From Salinilacustrithrix flava (GTDB lineage: Bacteria > Actinomycetota > Acidimicrobiia > Acidimicrobiales > Salinilacustritrichaceae), in assembly GCF_041228405.1 (NCBI RefSeq), contig NZ_CP133888.1, positions 3,720,001 to 3,784,000 of the forward strand: a DNA stretch of 64,000 nucleotides. Reading direction: 5' to 3'. The first letter of the stretch is position 1; the number at the start of each line of letters is the position of its first letter. A program made the position numbers and the translations under genes. Shown one piece after another: positions 50,360 through 59,488 of this stretch. The notes under the pieces were generated by a model that saw nothing but the letters and a program-made list of their open reading frames with translations, ran no database searches and was not told where the DNA came from.

Positions 50360-51769
50360 GCCGAGCCGAGCTCGCACGGCGGCCCAGCCCGGTCGGGCTC
50401 GCACGGGTTCGAGGTCGGGCTCGCCTTCGAGCAGGCCGGGTGCGTGGAACCCCTCGTCCAGCGCGGTCGACACCCAGTCCAGGCCACGGTCGGCATCGCC
50501 GGCGCGGGCCCACGCACAGGCCGTGTCGAACGCGACCTGGGCGCGCGACGCGCCAGCTGCCCCGTGCACCAGCTCACCGACCGCGGCGGCGTCGCGGTAG
50601 CGCTCGGCGTAGTGCAGGTGCGTCTGCAATCCAGCGGCGGCCTCCACGCCGTCGGCGCCGGCGTCGAGGAGCCGCCGGGCGAGCTCCGGGGCGGCGCCGG
50701 CATCGGCGACCGTCGACGCCGGGACCAGGTTGGCCGGCCCGGACGGCCGGGCGAGGTAGGCGTCCACCAGGGCGTCGACCCCCTCACCGGCGGCGACCGC
50801 CACGGTCGCGGGCACGAAGGGCGAGACCGCCCCGTTCACGCGGGTCAGGACCCGCCGCGCCCCGGGCACGTCGCCCCGGCGCAGGAGGTTCCACGCCATC
50901 GACTCCCCCGAGGAGGCGTCGATGCCGCCGGGGATCTCCGGCCCTGGCGCGACCGCCGGACGGGCCGCGGGCGGTCCGGTGGGACGGCCTCCCCGACGCG
51001 GCGCCGGACGCTCGCCGCGGGGCCGGGACGGGCCGCCGTCCTGCCCGGGCCGGGCGCCACCGCCGCCGGGGACGGACGGGCCCTCGACGTCGAAGGCCGA
51101 CGGGGCCCGGACGCCCTGGCGCGCCTTGCGGTACTCGCTGAGGTTGATCAGGACGAGGAAGCCGGCGAAGAACGCGGCGTAGCGGAAGGCATCGGTGTGG
51201 GTGTAGGCCCACACGGCCGCCGCGGTGCCGACGACGATGGACACGAGCCGGGCGGGCTGGATGCCGATGAGCTCGGTGAGCACGTTGCCGCCGTCGAGCG
51301 GGCGGATCGGCAGCAGGTTGGCGATCGACCACCAGATGTTCACGTAGGCGACGAAGACGATGACGGGCCACAGCCCGAAGACCTGGTCCGACAGGCGGTA
51401 GTCGAGCGCCAGGTCCAGTCCGTACGCGCTGTCGCGCAGCAGCAGGGCGGGGATGCCGAGCAGGGCCAGCGCGGCGAACGGTCCGGCCAGGGTGACCACG
51501 ATGCTGCGGACGCGGTCGAGCTTGCGCTGCGAGAGCGTGAGGCCGCCGAAGCCGTGGAGCACGATGGCCGACGACTGCCCGAACACCTTGAGCGCCACCG
51601 CGTGGCCGAGCTCGTGGACGAGCACCGACACGAGGACGACGGCCACCCACATGAGGATCAGCCGGGCGTCACCGAGGTTGTAGGCGAGCAGCACGGCGGC
51701 GATCCAGAAGAACGGTTCGACCCGCACCGGGATGCCGAGCACGTGGAAGTGCGCCTTGGCGTTCACCAC
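50357..51769 (-). CDS. M50 (site-2) metalloprotease with long C-terminal extension
   Basis: 470-aa intramembrane zinc protease. HExxH is in VLVHELGHAVALKVFG; the second metal motif is NLLPIRPLDGGNVL (NxxPxxPLDGG). Four to six helices span residues ~1-215. A ~70-residue Pro/Gly/Arg linker leads to a cytosolic helical domain (~290-470; LLRRGDVPGARRVL, LDAGADGVEAAAGLQTHLHY) resembling TPR/SEL-like repeats. Start GTG 51769, or GTG 51766, which lies 6 nt after TAGCAT. Substrate unknown. Confidence 0.85.
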   Translation of the reverse strand: MVNAKAHFHVLGIPVRVEPFFWIAAVLLAYNLGDARLILMWVAVVLVSVLVHELGHAVALKVFGQSSAIVLHGFGGLTLSQRKLDRVRSIVVTLAGPFAALALLGIPALLLRDSAYGLDLALDYRLSDQVFGLWPVIVFVAYVNIWWSIANLLPIRPLDGGNVLTELIGIQPARLVSIVVGTAAAVWAYTHTDAFRYAAFFAGFLVLINLSEYRKARQGVRAPSAFDVEGPSVPGGGGARPGQDGGPSRPRGERPAPRRGGRPTGPPAARPAVAPGPEIPGGIDASSGESMAWNLLRRGDVPGARRVLTRVNGAVSPFVPATVAVAAGEGVDALVDAYLARPSGPANLVPASTVADAGAAPELARRLLDAGADGVEAAAGLQTHLHYAERYRDAAAVGELVHGAAGASRAQVAFDTACAWARAGDADRGLDWVSTALDEGFHAPGLLEGEPDLEPVRARPGWAAVRARLG

Positions 51770-51772
51770 GCG

Positions 51773-51837
51773 ATGCTACGCAGCACCGGGCCTCACCCCG
51801 AGCGCGCTGCGTCCCCGCCCACGTGCGCCCGTATCGT
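51773..51837. promoter_or_regulatory. divergent -10 boxes of the M50 protease gene and menG
   Basis: Minus TAGCAT (51773-51778) and plus TATCGT (51832-51837) lie 6 nt before GTG 51766 and GTG 51844 respectively, implying leaderless transcripts in both directions. Confidence 0.55.
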
Positions 51838-51843
51838 TGCCGT

Positions 51844-52566
51844 GTGACCACGGACGCTGTCGGAACCGACCCCCTGCCCGACGCCGACCACCTCCCCCAG
51901 GGCGAGGAGAAGGCGCGCGCCGTGCGGGCGATGTTCGACACCATCGCCCCCCGCTACGACCTGGTGAACCGGATCATGACGTTCCGGATGGACGTGGGTT
52001 GGCGCCGGCGGGCGATCAAGGCGCTGGACCTCGGCGCCCGCTCGGTCGTGCTGGACCTCGCCTGCGGCACCGGCGACATGTGCGTGGACCTGGAGGATGC
52101 CGGGCACCGTCCGATCGGCGCCGACCTCTCCTTCGGGATGCTCGCCGCGGCCCGCACCGACGCTCCGCTCGTGCACGGCGACGGCCTCCAGCTCCCGTTC
52201 GCCGACGGCTCCATCGACGGCGTCACCTGCGGCTTCGCGCTGCGCAACTTCGTCTCCCTGCCTCCGATGCTCGAGGAGCTGGCCCGCATCCTGCGGCCGG
52301 GCGGGCGCATCGCCCTGCTCGACGTGGCCGAGCCGCCGAACCCGGTGATGCGCTGGGGCCACTCGATCTACTTCGGCAAGGTCGTGCCGCTCATCGGTGG
52401 GCTGCTCTCGGACAAGTCGGCCTACCGCTACCTGCCGAAGTCCGTCGCCTACCTGCCCGAGGCGCCCGAGCTGCAGCGCATGATCGCCGATTCCGGCTTC
52501 GGGGACGTCGAGCGCACGCTGCTGACCGGCGGCATCAGCCAGCTCTACACGGCGACCCGGTCCTGA
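51844..52566 (+). CDS. menG: demethylmenaquinone methyltransferase
   Basis: Last step of menaquinone synthesis. 240-aa UbiE/MenG methyltransferase: MFDTIAPRYDLVNRIMTFRMD, VLDLACGTGDMCVDLED (SAM motif I), ALRNFVSLPPMLEELARILRPGGR and LTGGISQLYTA at the C-terminus. GTG 51844 is fixed by TATCGT 6 nt upstream. The following isochorismate synthase is 2 bp away, confirming a menaquinone operon. Confidence 0.95.
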   Translation: MTTDAVGTDPLPDADHLPQGEEKARAVRAMFDTIAPRYDLVNRIMTFRMDVGWRRRAIKALDLGARSVVLDLACGTGDMCVDLEDAGHRPIGADLSFGMLAAARTDAPLVHGDGLQLPFADGSIDGVTCGFALRNFVSLPPMLEELARILRPGGRIALLDVAEPPNPVMRWGHSIYFGKVVPLIGGLLSDKSAYRYLPKSVAYLPEAPELQRMIADSGFGDVERTLLTGGISQLYTATRS

Positions 52567-52568
52567 CC

Positions 52569-53786
52569 GTGGCCCTCGTCGCCCGCACCCGGCGCATCGA
52601 CGCCGACGTCGACCTGCTCGACGTCGCCGGGGCGAGCGGCGTGGTGTTCGAGAAGGGTGTCGACGGGCTCGCCGGCCGGGGCGAGGCCCTGCGCATCGAG
52701 ATCCCCCGCCTCGACCTCGAGCAGCTGACGAAGGTGCAGGACGCGCTGGCCGCCATCGAGTCCGACGACGACGTTCGCCGCCCGGGCTCGGGAGCCGTCG
52801 CCTTCGCCACGCTGCCCTTCGATCCCGACGCGGCCGCCGCCTTCGTCGTACCCGAGATCATCGTGGGCCGCGCCGCGGACGGCACCCGATGGGTCACCAC
52901 GGTGGGCGCGACAGGGGAGCTGCCAGAACCGGAGATCGTGGCCGACGTGGTGGCGGAGCCGCGGCCGTCGCGCTACGAGGTCGCCGGCGTCCAGGACGTC
53001 GAGGCCTGGATGCAGACCGTCGCCGACGCGACGAAGCGCATCGCTGCCGGCGAGTTCGACAAGGTCGTGCTGGCCCGCGAGGTCCGCGTCACCGCCGATG
53101 TCGCCCTGCCCCGGCTCGCACTGCTGCACCGGCTGCGGCGGGCGTTCCCCGGCTGCTTCACCTTCGCCGTGGGCCAGCTGGTCGGTGCATCGCCCGAGCT
53201 CCTGGTCTCCCGGGCCGGCGAGACCGTGCGCGCCCACCCGATGGCCGGCACGGCGCCCCGCGGCGGCGACCCCACCACCGACGCCCGCCTCGCCGCCACC
53301 CTGCTCGCCTCGAGCAAGGACCGGGCCGAGCACCAGATCACCATCGACATGGTCTGGGAGACGCTGCTCCCGTTCTCGTCCTACGTGGATTCCGAGCCCG
53401 AGCCGTCGATCGTGGCCGTGGCCAACGTGCAGCACCTCGCGACCATGGTCGAGGGCCGGCTGTCGCACCCGCCTGCGTCGGTGCTGGAGCTGGTGGCGGT
53501 GCTGCACCCGACCCCGGCGGTGGCGGGCTGGCCGGTCGACCCCGCGCTCGCCTACATCGCCGCCGAGGAGGGCATCGACCGGGACCGCTACGCCGGCCCG
53601 GTCGGTTGGGTCGACGCCGACGGCAACGGCACGTGGGCGGTCGGCATCCGCTCCGCCATCGTCGAGGGCCCCGTGGCCCGGCTCTACGCCGGCGTGGGCG
53701 TGGTCGCCGACTCCGACCCGCAGGCCGAGCTGGCCGAGACGGAGGCCAAGCTGCAGGCCGTGCTGTCCGCCATCGTCCGTCCCTAG
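52569..53786 (+). CDS. menF: isochorismate synthase
   Basis: Converts chorismate to isochorismate, the committed step to menaquinone. 405 aa; chorismate-binding core with KVVLAREVRV, FTFAVGQLVGASPELLVSR, VRAHPMAGTAPRG, SSKDRAEHQITIDMV, LHPTPAVAGWP, GPVGWVDADGNGTWAVGIRS and AGVGVVADSDPQAEL. GTG 52569. Isochorismate for siderophores is an alternative, but the menG neighbour favours menaquinone. Confidence 0.94.
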   Translation: MALVARTRRIDADVDLLDVAGASGVVFEKGVDGLAGRGEALRIEIPRLDLEQLTKVQDALAAIESDDDVRRPGSGAVAFATLPFDPDAAAAFVVPEIIVGRAADGTRWVTTVGATGELPEPEIVADVVAEPRPSRYEVAGVQDVEAWMQTVADATKRIAAGEFDKVVLAREVRVTADVALPRLALLHRLRRAFPGCFTFAVGQLVGASPELLVSRAGETVRAHPMAGTAPRGGDPTTDARLAATLLASSKDRAEHQITIDMVWETLLPFSSYVDSEPEPSIVAVANVQHLATMVEGRLSHPPASVLELVAVLHPTPAVAGWPVDPALAYIAAEEGIDRDRYAGPVGWVDADGNGTWAVGIRSAIVEGPVARLYAGVGVVADSDPQAELAETEAKLQAVLSAIVRP

Positions 53787-53788
53787 CC

Positions 53789-55036
53789 GTGGCTCGCTTC
53801 CGGCGGTGGCTGGGCGCGATCGTCGCGACCTCGGTGGTCCTCGGCGTCGCGCTGACGCTCTGGACCAAGGGCGACGACGCCGTGCTCATCGACGAAGGCG
53901 ACTCCTTCTGGTACAGCACCGTCGCCGCCAGCACCTCCGATGGGAACTGGTTCGTCGACTCCTTCGGAGGCGGGCCCACCGCCGCGCACCCACCCCTCAC
54001 CGTCCTCGCGCTCCAGGTGACGTCGCCGATCTCCACCTCGGTCCTCACCCAGCGCCTGACCATGGCGGTGATCGGGGCGCTCGGCGTCGGCGCGGTCGGG
54101 CTCCTCGGCCGTGAGGTGGCCGGCGAGCGCGTCGGGCTGATCGCGGCCGGGCTGGCGGTCGTCGTCCCCAGCTTCTGGATCAACCAGTCGCTGGTCATGA
54201 GCGAGGCCCTGGCCCTGCCCCTCTACGCCCTGGCGCTGCTCGGCGGCGTCCGGTTGGCACGCACGCCATCCGTCGGTGCGGCGGCGGCGACCGGCGCGGT
54301 CATCGGCCTCGCTGCGCTCACCCGTGCCGAGGCTGCCCTCCTGCTGCCGCTGCTGGTCGCACCCGTCGTCCTGCTGCGCCGCTCGAGCGGCTTCGCCGAC
54401 CGGCTGCGGATCCTGGCTGCCGCCGGGTTGGTCGCTGCGCTCGTCGTCGCACCGTGGTCGCTGTGGAACTCGAGCCGGTTCGAGGACCCGGTGCTCATCT
54501 CCACCAACGACGGCGTGACGATCGCGGGAGCCAACTGCCCAACCACCTACTACACCGACCTGATCGGGTCCTGGAGCTTCGACTGCGTCGAGGACCAGCC
54601 GGACAGCGGCGTGGACGAGTCGGTCACCTCGAGCCAGCTCCGGGAGACCGGCCTGCGGTACGCGTCGCAGAACCTCGATCGGGTCCCGCTCGTGGTCGTG
54701 GCGCGCGTGGCCCGTCCGTTCGGGCTGTGGGCGCCGGGCCAGATGGTGGAGGAGGCCGTCGGCGAGGGCCGGCCGCCACCGGCATCGTGGGCCGCGCTCG
54801 TGGCGTTCTGGCTCTCGATCCCCGCGGCCGCCTGGGGAGTCGTGCAGCTGCGCCGCCGTGGGGCGACGTTGTGGCCCTACGCCGCCGCGCTCACCACCGT
54901 GGTCATCAGCGCCGGCTTGTTCAACGGCTACCACCGACACCGCCTGCCGGTGGACATCGTCGTCACGGTCCTGGTCGCCGTCGCCGCCGTCGCTGCGCTC
55001 GACCGACGGCGCGGGACGACGGATGGGAGCGGCTAG
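53789..55036 (+). CDS. GT-C (GT39/ArnT-like) membrane glycosyltransferase
   Basis: 415-aa polytopic protein with ~9-10 helices. The N-terminal loop IDEGDSFWYSTVAAS carries the acidic D-E-x-D motif of GT-C enzymes using polyprenyl-phosphate sugars. AHPPLTVLAL is the matching PPL motif. SLVMSEALALPLYALALLGG and LTRAEAALLLPLLV are typical of the family. Starts GTG 53789, 2 bp after menF, so possibly part of that transcript. Acceptor unknown. Confidence 0.8.
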   Translation: MARFRRWLGAIVATSVVLGVALTLWTKGDDAVLIDEGDSFWYSTVAASTSDGNWFVDSFGGGPTAAHPPLTVLALQVTSPISTSVLTQRLTMAVIGALGVGAVGLLGREVAGERVGLIAAGLAVVVPSFWINQSLVMSEALALPLYALALLGGVRLARTPSVGAAAATGAVIGLAALTRAEAALLLPLLVAPVVLLRRSSGFADRLRILAAAGLVAALVVAPWSLWNSSRFEDPVLISTNDGVTIAGANCPTTYYTDLIGSWSFDCVEDQPDSGVDESVTSSQLRETGLRYASQNLDRVPLVVVARVARPFGLWAPGQMVEEAVGEGRPPPASWAALVAFWLSIPAAAWGVVQLRRRGATLWPYAAALTTVVISAGLFNGYHRHRLPVDIVVTVLVAVAAVAALDRRRGTTDGSG

Positions 55037-56040
55037 GAGGGCACGACGGGGACGGGCTTGGTGTGACCGTTGCTTGCGGCCCGAGCGCTGCCGAGCACCT
55101 GCTCGCGGAAGTCCTGGACGCTGTAGGCCATGAGCTGCAGATCCGAGACGGCCCGAGCCGTGGCCGACCGGGGGAAGCCGAGCAGCGGGCCGAGCTCGCC
55201 GAAGTAGTCGTCCGGGCCGAGCGTCGCCAGCTGCTCGACGCCGCCGTCGGCCAGCTGGCGGATGATCTCCACCGTGCCCGACCGGATGACGTAGACGAGC
55301 TCGCCGCGTGCGCCCTGCTCGAACACGACCGACCCGGCCGCGAACTCCTCGAGGTGGGGCGGTTGCTCGTCCTCGCGGAACTCCGGCACCAGGTGCACGA
55401 CCCGGTCGGCGATGGGCACCAGCCGGTCGTCGTGGCTGGACACGACGATGGACCGGCCGTCGGCGCGCAGGTCTCGGAGCAGCGAGATGATGCCCTCGGC
55501 CTGGATGTAGTCGAGGTTGGCGGTGGGCTCGTCCGCGAGGAGGACGGCCGGGTCGGCGGCCAAACCCCGAGCGACGGCCACCCGCTGCTGCTGGCCGCCC
55601 GAGAGCTTGGACGGCTTGTGCCGGGCGCGATCGGCGAGCCCGACCCGGTCGAGGAGCCGGTCGGCGCGCTCGAGGGCGCGGGACCGCTTCACGCCGGCCA
55701 TGAGCAGCGGCATCGCCACGTTCTCGCGGGCGTTGAGCGACGGGATCAGATTGAAGGCCTGGAAGACGAAGCCGACGGTCTGCTTGCGGTACTCCGCGAG
55801 CGCGGCGCCGCGCAGCGACTCGACGGCCACGCCGCCGACCCGCACCGACCCGGACGTGGGTCGGAGGATGCCGCCCAGCACCGACAGCAGCGACGTCTTG
55901 CCGCAACCGGACGGGCCGAGCAGCACGACCAGCTCGCCGGGGGCGGCGTCGAGGTCGAGCCCGTCGATGGGGCGGACGGCGTAGCCGCCGCTGGCGTACT
56001 CGATGACGAGGTCCCGGACCTCGACGCTGGAGGCGCTCAT
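55033..56040 (-). CDS. ABC transporter ATPase with C-terminal cyclic-nucleotide-binding domain
   Basis: 335 aa. Residues 1-~220 are a MacB/LolD-type ATPase: Walker A GPSGCGKTS, Q-loop FVFQAFNL, signature LSGGQQQRVAVARG, Walker B VLLADEPTANLD, and H-loop VVSSHDD. Residues ~230-320 are a cNMP-binding (Crp-like) beta barrel with FEQGARGELVYVIRSGTVEI and the phosphate-binding cassette FGELGPLLGFPRSATARA, whose Glu and Arg are intact. It probably energises the permease half of the next gene, which overlaps by 4 bp. From memory, M. tuberculosis Rv2564 has the same architecture. Confidence 0.93.
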   Translation of the reverse strand: MSASSVEVRDLVIEYASGGYAVRPIDGLDLDAAPGELVVLLGPSGCGKTSLLSVLGGILRPTSGSVRVGGVAVESLRGAALAEYRKQTVGFVFQAFNLIPSLNARENVAMPLLMAGVKRSRALERADRLLDRVGLADRARHKPSKLSGGQQQRVAVARGLAADPAVLLADEPTANLDYIQAEGIISLLRDLRADGRSIVVSSHDDRLVPIADRVVHLVPEFREDEQPPHLEEFAAGSVVFEQGARGELVYVIRSGTVEIIRQLADGGVEQLATLGPDDYFGELGPLLGFPRSATARAVSDLQLMAYSVQDFREQVLGSARAASNGHTKPVPVVPS

Positions 56041-59000
56041 GAGCCCGGCCCGGCGAACGCGAGGGCGGGATCGGTGCTGACGGCCTTGCGCAGGCCGACC
56101 GCCCCGGCGAGGAGCGACACCAGGACGGCGATGACCGGTATCTGCCAGAAGGCTCGGACAGGCACAGTGACCTCCAAGGGGAAGACGGGGACGAGGGCGA
56201 TCTGCAGGACGGCGGCGATGAGCGCCGAGGCCAGGGCGGTGAGCGCCCCCTGCAGGGCGATGGACGTGGCCATCTGGCTGGTCGAGCTGCCGACCGCCTT
56301 GAGCACCGCCACGTCGCGGCGGCGCTCCAGCGCGGACAGGTACACCATCGTCCCGATGATCATGGCGGCCACGAACCACAGCAGGACGCGGATGATGTTG
56401 ATCGAGGAGATGGCACCGTCGAGGGGGCGGAGGCCGTCGGTGGCGATGTCGTCGGGTGCGACGAGCGCGAATCCCTCGGGCGCCTGGTCGGGGATGTCGG
56501 GGAGCAGCACGGCGGTGGCCAGCGGCTGACCCCGGTACACGAGGTCCTGGGCCGTGCCGATGTCCATGAACACCAGCGGCATGCCGGCGAACATCGTCGT
56601 CCGGTCCGTGGTGCCCGACACCAGGTACTGCTCGCCGCCGAGCGCGATCTCCTCGCCCGGTACGACGCCGGCCGAGTCGTCGACCAGGACCTCCCGGTCG
56701 TTGGCGGGCAGGGCACCCTCGTCGAGCGGCGGCTCCCCCAGCTCCCCCTGCTGGTAACCGATGATCACGACGTCGGTCTGCTCGCTCGCTCCGGCGATGC
56801 TGTGGCGGGCGACCACGACCGGGGCGGCGCCGTCGCCGAGGGCGTCGGCGGTGTCGGCCGGCATGGTCGAGGCGGCGGTGAAGGCGCCGGACACGCCGTC
56901 GCGGAGCAGCCACGACTCGGCGCCGAGCGCGTCGACGGTGTCCTCGGGCTCGAGGTGGAACTGCTCGATCAGCCCGGTCATGAGGAACAGCAGGGCGAGC
57001 ACCACGGCGGTGCCGGCGATGACGGCGGCGAACCGGACGGCGCGGTGCTGGAGGTCGCGGAGGGTGAGCAGGATCACGCCGGCCCACCTCGACCGTGGGG
57101 ACACGTCCGACAGGACGGCCCCCGCCGATGCGGTGGTCTGGACATAGCTGAGCTCCTTCGGGTCGGTGCTGCGCACCCAGCGGCGGATGATCGGACGGGT
57201 CGTTGACTCCGCGCTCGCCGCGATGTGCTCGGCCGCCGAGAAGTCGAGGAGGCCACCGCCGTCCACGGTGACGTCGAGGTAGAGGTCTGCGACGCGGTCG
57301 CGCACGACCCGATCGCGGTCGCGGACGGAGGCGATGAGGCTCGAGCGGACGAGCGTGGCGAGCATCGCGGGGGCGGCGTTGCCCCGCCGGCGGTCGAGCA
57401 GCGCCCGGAACCCGGAGATCGAGAGCCCGTAGTCCTGGTCCACCGTCGGACCGTCGGCGGGTGCGACGTCGATGGCGAGGACCCGCCCCGTCGCGTTCCG
57501 CCGGCGCATCTCGTCGACCGGCACGTTGTCGAGGATCCCGCCGTCGACCAGCAGCTCGCCGTTGCATGGCACCGGCGGGAGCACGCCGGGGATGGCGATG
57601 CTCGCTCGGATCGCGTCCACGAGCGGACCGCGGTCGTGGTAGTGGGCACCCGCCGTCGTGAGGTTGGTCGACACGCAGAAGTACGGGATCCACAGGTCGG
57701 AGATGTCGGCGTCGCCGAACGTCTTGCGCAGCTTGGCCGTGATGCGCTCGCCCTTCAGCACCGCCACCGAGGGCAGCGTGTAGTCGAAGATCTTGCGGAA
57801 CTGCTCCACCGCCAGCAGTCGGAGCTCCTCCGCGCTCCAGCCCATGGCCGGACCGGCCGCCATGATCGCCCCGATGCTGGTGCCACCGATCATGTCGATG
57901 GGCACCCCCGTGCCCTCGAGGACCACGAGCACGCCGAGGTGCGCGAAGCCCCGAGCGCCGCCGCCGCCGAGCACGATGGAGGTGCCCCGGCCGGCGAGCA
58001 GTCGCCCGAGCCGGTCGAAGGTGACGTCGTCGTCGATGCGCAGGTGGTGGTGCGACGACAGCCGCCGGGGTTCGAGCCACCGCGGCGTGCCCGACGGGAG
58101 CTCGGTGTCGGCGGGGTGGAGCAGTGCGAGGCTCACCTTCGGGTGCTTCTGCTGCTCGACGAGGCGCCACATCTCCGACTCGAACGCGGTGGGGCGAGGG
58201 TCAGCGTCGGCATCGGCCACGACCAGGACGTGGTCGGACCAGCGCAGCGCACGGCGGCTCCACGCGGACCACGAATCGTCGACGCCGTAGACGATGAAGC
58301 GGTGGCGCTCCTGCAGCTCCTCCAACCAGTAGGCCAGCCGGACGCTGCCGATCTCGTCGTCGCCGACCTGTGACAACCCTGGGACACCGAGCTGTCGATC
58401 CACGTCGGCGCTGGTCACGTAGCAGGCATCGGGCCCGAGCGACGTGGCCAGCCTGCGGGCGAAGTCGTCGACCTCGACGTCCTCGCCACCGGCCACGACG
58501 GCCACGGACAGGCGCTGGACGCGCTCGTCCCGCCGGGATGCACGGCGCAGCACGGTCTGCGCGACGACGAGGCCCGCAGCCGGGTAGCGCGTGACGAGGG
58601 CGTCGAAGGCCGCGCGGGAGAAGCGCACGAGGTTGCTGTCCCGCACGGCGTAGACGGTGGCGCCGCGCGGCAGCTCCTCGAGCAGAGCCATCTCGCCGGC
58701 CATCTCGGCCCGGCCGACCTCGCCGACCTCGACCTCGACCCCATCGGGACCGCGCCGGAACGCGCGCAGCCGGCCGGTGACCACGAGGTAGGCGGCATCG
58801 CCATGGTCGCCCTCCTCGAACAGCCGGGTGCCGGCCCGCACGGGCACCCACTCCATGAGGTCCTTGATGGTGGCGAGCACCTCGGCCTCGAGGTGCCCGA
58901 AGAGCTGGTTGAGCTGGCCGATGAGCTGGGTCTCGCGCAGGCGCTCGGATGCCCGCCGGGCCAGCGACTCGGCCTCGGCCGGATGCTCGGCGAGCAGGCG

Positions 59001-59366
59001 TCGGAACCCGGCGTTGCTGATCGCGGCCACCTGGCAGGTCTCCACGGCGCGCACGGTCGCCGAGCGACGGTCGCCGGCGAGCAGCGCGATCTCACCGACG
59101 GTCGCGCCGGCTTCGAGGCGGCTCAGGGTCTGCTCGGCCCCACCGGCTCGGATGCAGACCTCGAGCCGACCGGCGAGCAGGAGGTAGAGCTCGTCGGCGA
59201 CATCTCCCTCGGCCATGAGCACGTCGCCGGCGTCCAGATCGACGTACCGGACGTCGTGCTCGACCGTGGCGAAGGCATCGGCACCGAGGATCCGCGAGAG
59301 GTGGCGCTGCGCGAGCAGCGCTGCGCCACTGAGCACGCCATCAGGCGTGACCCTCCCCCCGTTCAC
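56037..59366 (-). CDS. fusion: two cNMP-binding domains + patatin/NTE phospholipase + FtsX-type ABC permease
   Basis: 1,109 aa. cNMP domain 1 (~20-135; GEIALLAGDRRSATVRA) and cNMP domain 2 (~150-275; GEMALLEELPRGATVYA) keep their ligand-binding Glu and Arg. A Rossmann-like linker (~285-455) leads to a patatin domain (~460-640): oxyanion hole GGGGARGFAHLG, nucleophile Ser497 in GGTSIGAIM, Asp608 in LVDGGILDNVP. From ~770 an FtsX/MacB permease follows: one helix, an extracytoplasmic domain (~800-985), then three helices with ALERRRDVAVLKAVGSS. GTG 59366 chosen; ATG 59441 would add 25 residues. Substrate unknown. Confidence 0.9.
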   Translation of the reverse strand: MNGGRVTPDGVLSGAALLAQRHLSRILGADAFATVEHDVRYVDLDAGDVLMAEGDVADELYLLLAGRLEVCIRAGGAEQTLSRLEAGATVGEIALLAGDRRSATVRAVETCQVAAISNAGFRRLLAEHPAEAESLARRASERLRETQLIGQLNQLFGHLEAEVLATIKDLMEWVPVRAGTRLFEEGDHGDAAYLVVTGRLRAFRRGPDGVEVEVGEVGRAEMAGEMALLEELPRGATVYAVRDSNLVRFSRAAFDALVTRYPAAGLVVAQTVLRRASRRDERVQRLSVAVVAGGEDVEVDDFARRLATSLGPDACYVTSADVDRQLGVPGLSQVGDDEIGSVRLAYWLEELQERHRFIVYGVDDSWSAWSRRALRWSDHVLVVADADADPRPTAFESEMWRLVEQQKHPKVSLALLHPADTELPSGTPRWLEPRRLSSHHHLRIDDDVTFDRLGRLLAGRGTSIVLGGGGARGFAHLGVLVVLEGTGVPIDMIGGTSIGAIMAAGPAMGWSAEELRLLAVEQFRKIFDYTLPSVAVLKGERITAKLRKTFGDADISDLWIPYFCVSTNLTTAGAHYHDRGPLVDAIRASIAIPGVLPPVPCNGELLVDGGILDNVPVDEMRRRNATGRVLAIDVAPADGPTVDQDYGLSISGFRALLDRRRGNAAPAMLATLVRSSLIASVRDRDRVVRDRVADLYLDVTVDGGGLLDFSAAEHIAASAESTTRPIIRRWVRSTDPKELSYVQTTASAGAVLSDVSPRSRWAGVILLTLRDLQHRAVRFAAVIAGTAVVLALLFLMTGLIEQFHLEPEDTVDALGAESWLLRDGVSGAFTAASTMPADTADALGDGAAPVVVARHSIAGASEQTDVVIIGYQQGELGEPPLDEGALPANDREVLVDDSAGVVPGEEIALGGEQYLVSGTTDRTTMFAGMPLVFMDIGTAQDLVYRGQPLATAVLLPDIPDQAPEGFALVAPDDIATDGLRPLDGAISSINIIRVLLWFVAAMIIGTMVYLSALERRRDVAVLKAVGSSTSQMATSIALQGALTALASALIAAVLQIALVPVFPLEVTVPVRAFWQIPVIAVLVSLLAGAVGLRKAVSTDPALAFAGPGS

Positions 59367-59450
59367 ATCCGCATCATGACATGGCGCGCGCAGACGGTGA
59401 CGCCCGATGTGCCACTTTCCTGTCGCGGCGAACTGTGTCATCGTCGCATC

Positions 59451-59468
59451 GCGGTCCGTCCGGACCGC
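59451..59468. promoter_or_regulatory. perfect palindrome between the fusion gene and the kinase gene
   Basis: GCGGTCCG-TC-CGGACCGC has 8-bp perfect arms, 20 bp before the kinase GTG and 84 bp before the fusion gene GTG (9 bp if its ATG 59441 is used). A candidate operator for one regulator controlling both divergent units. Confidence 0.5.
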
Positions 59469-59488
59469 ACGCGGATCGGGCAGGCAAC

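Noticed and set aside
59401..59440. possible family B repeat (GTGCCACTTTCCTGTCGCGG)
   Set aside because: Matches the core only weakly and without the CTGGCAG segment.
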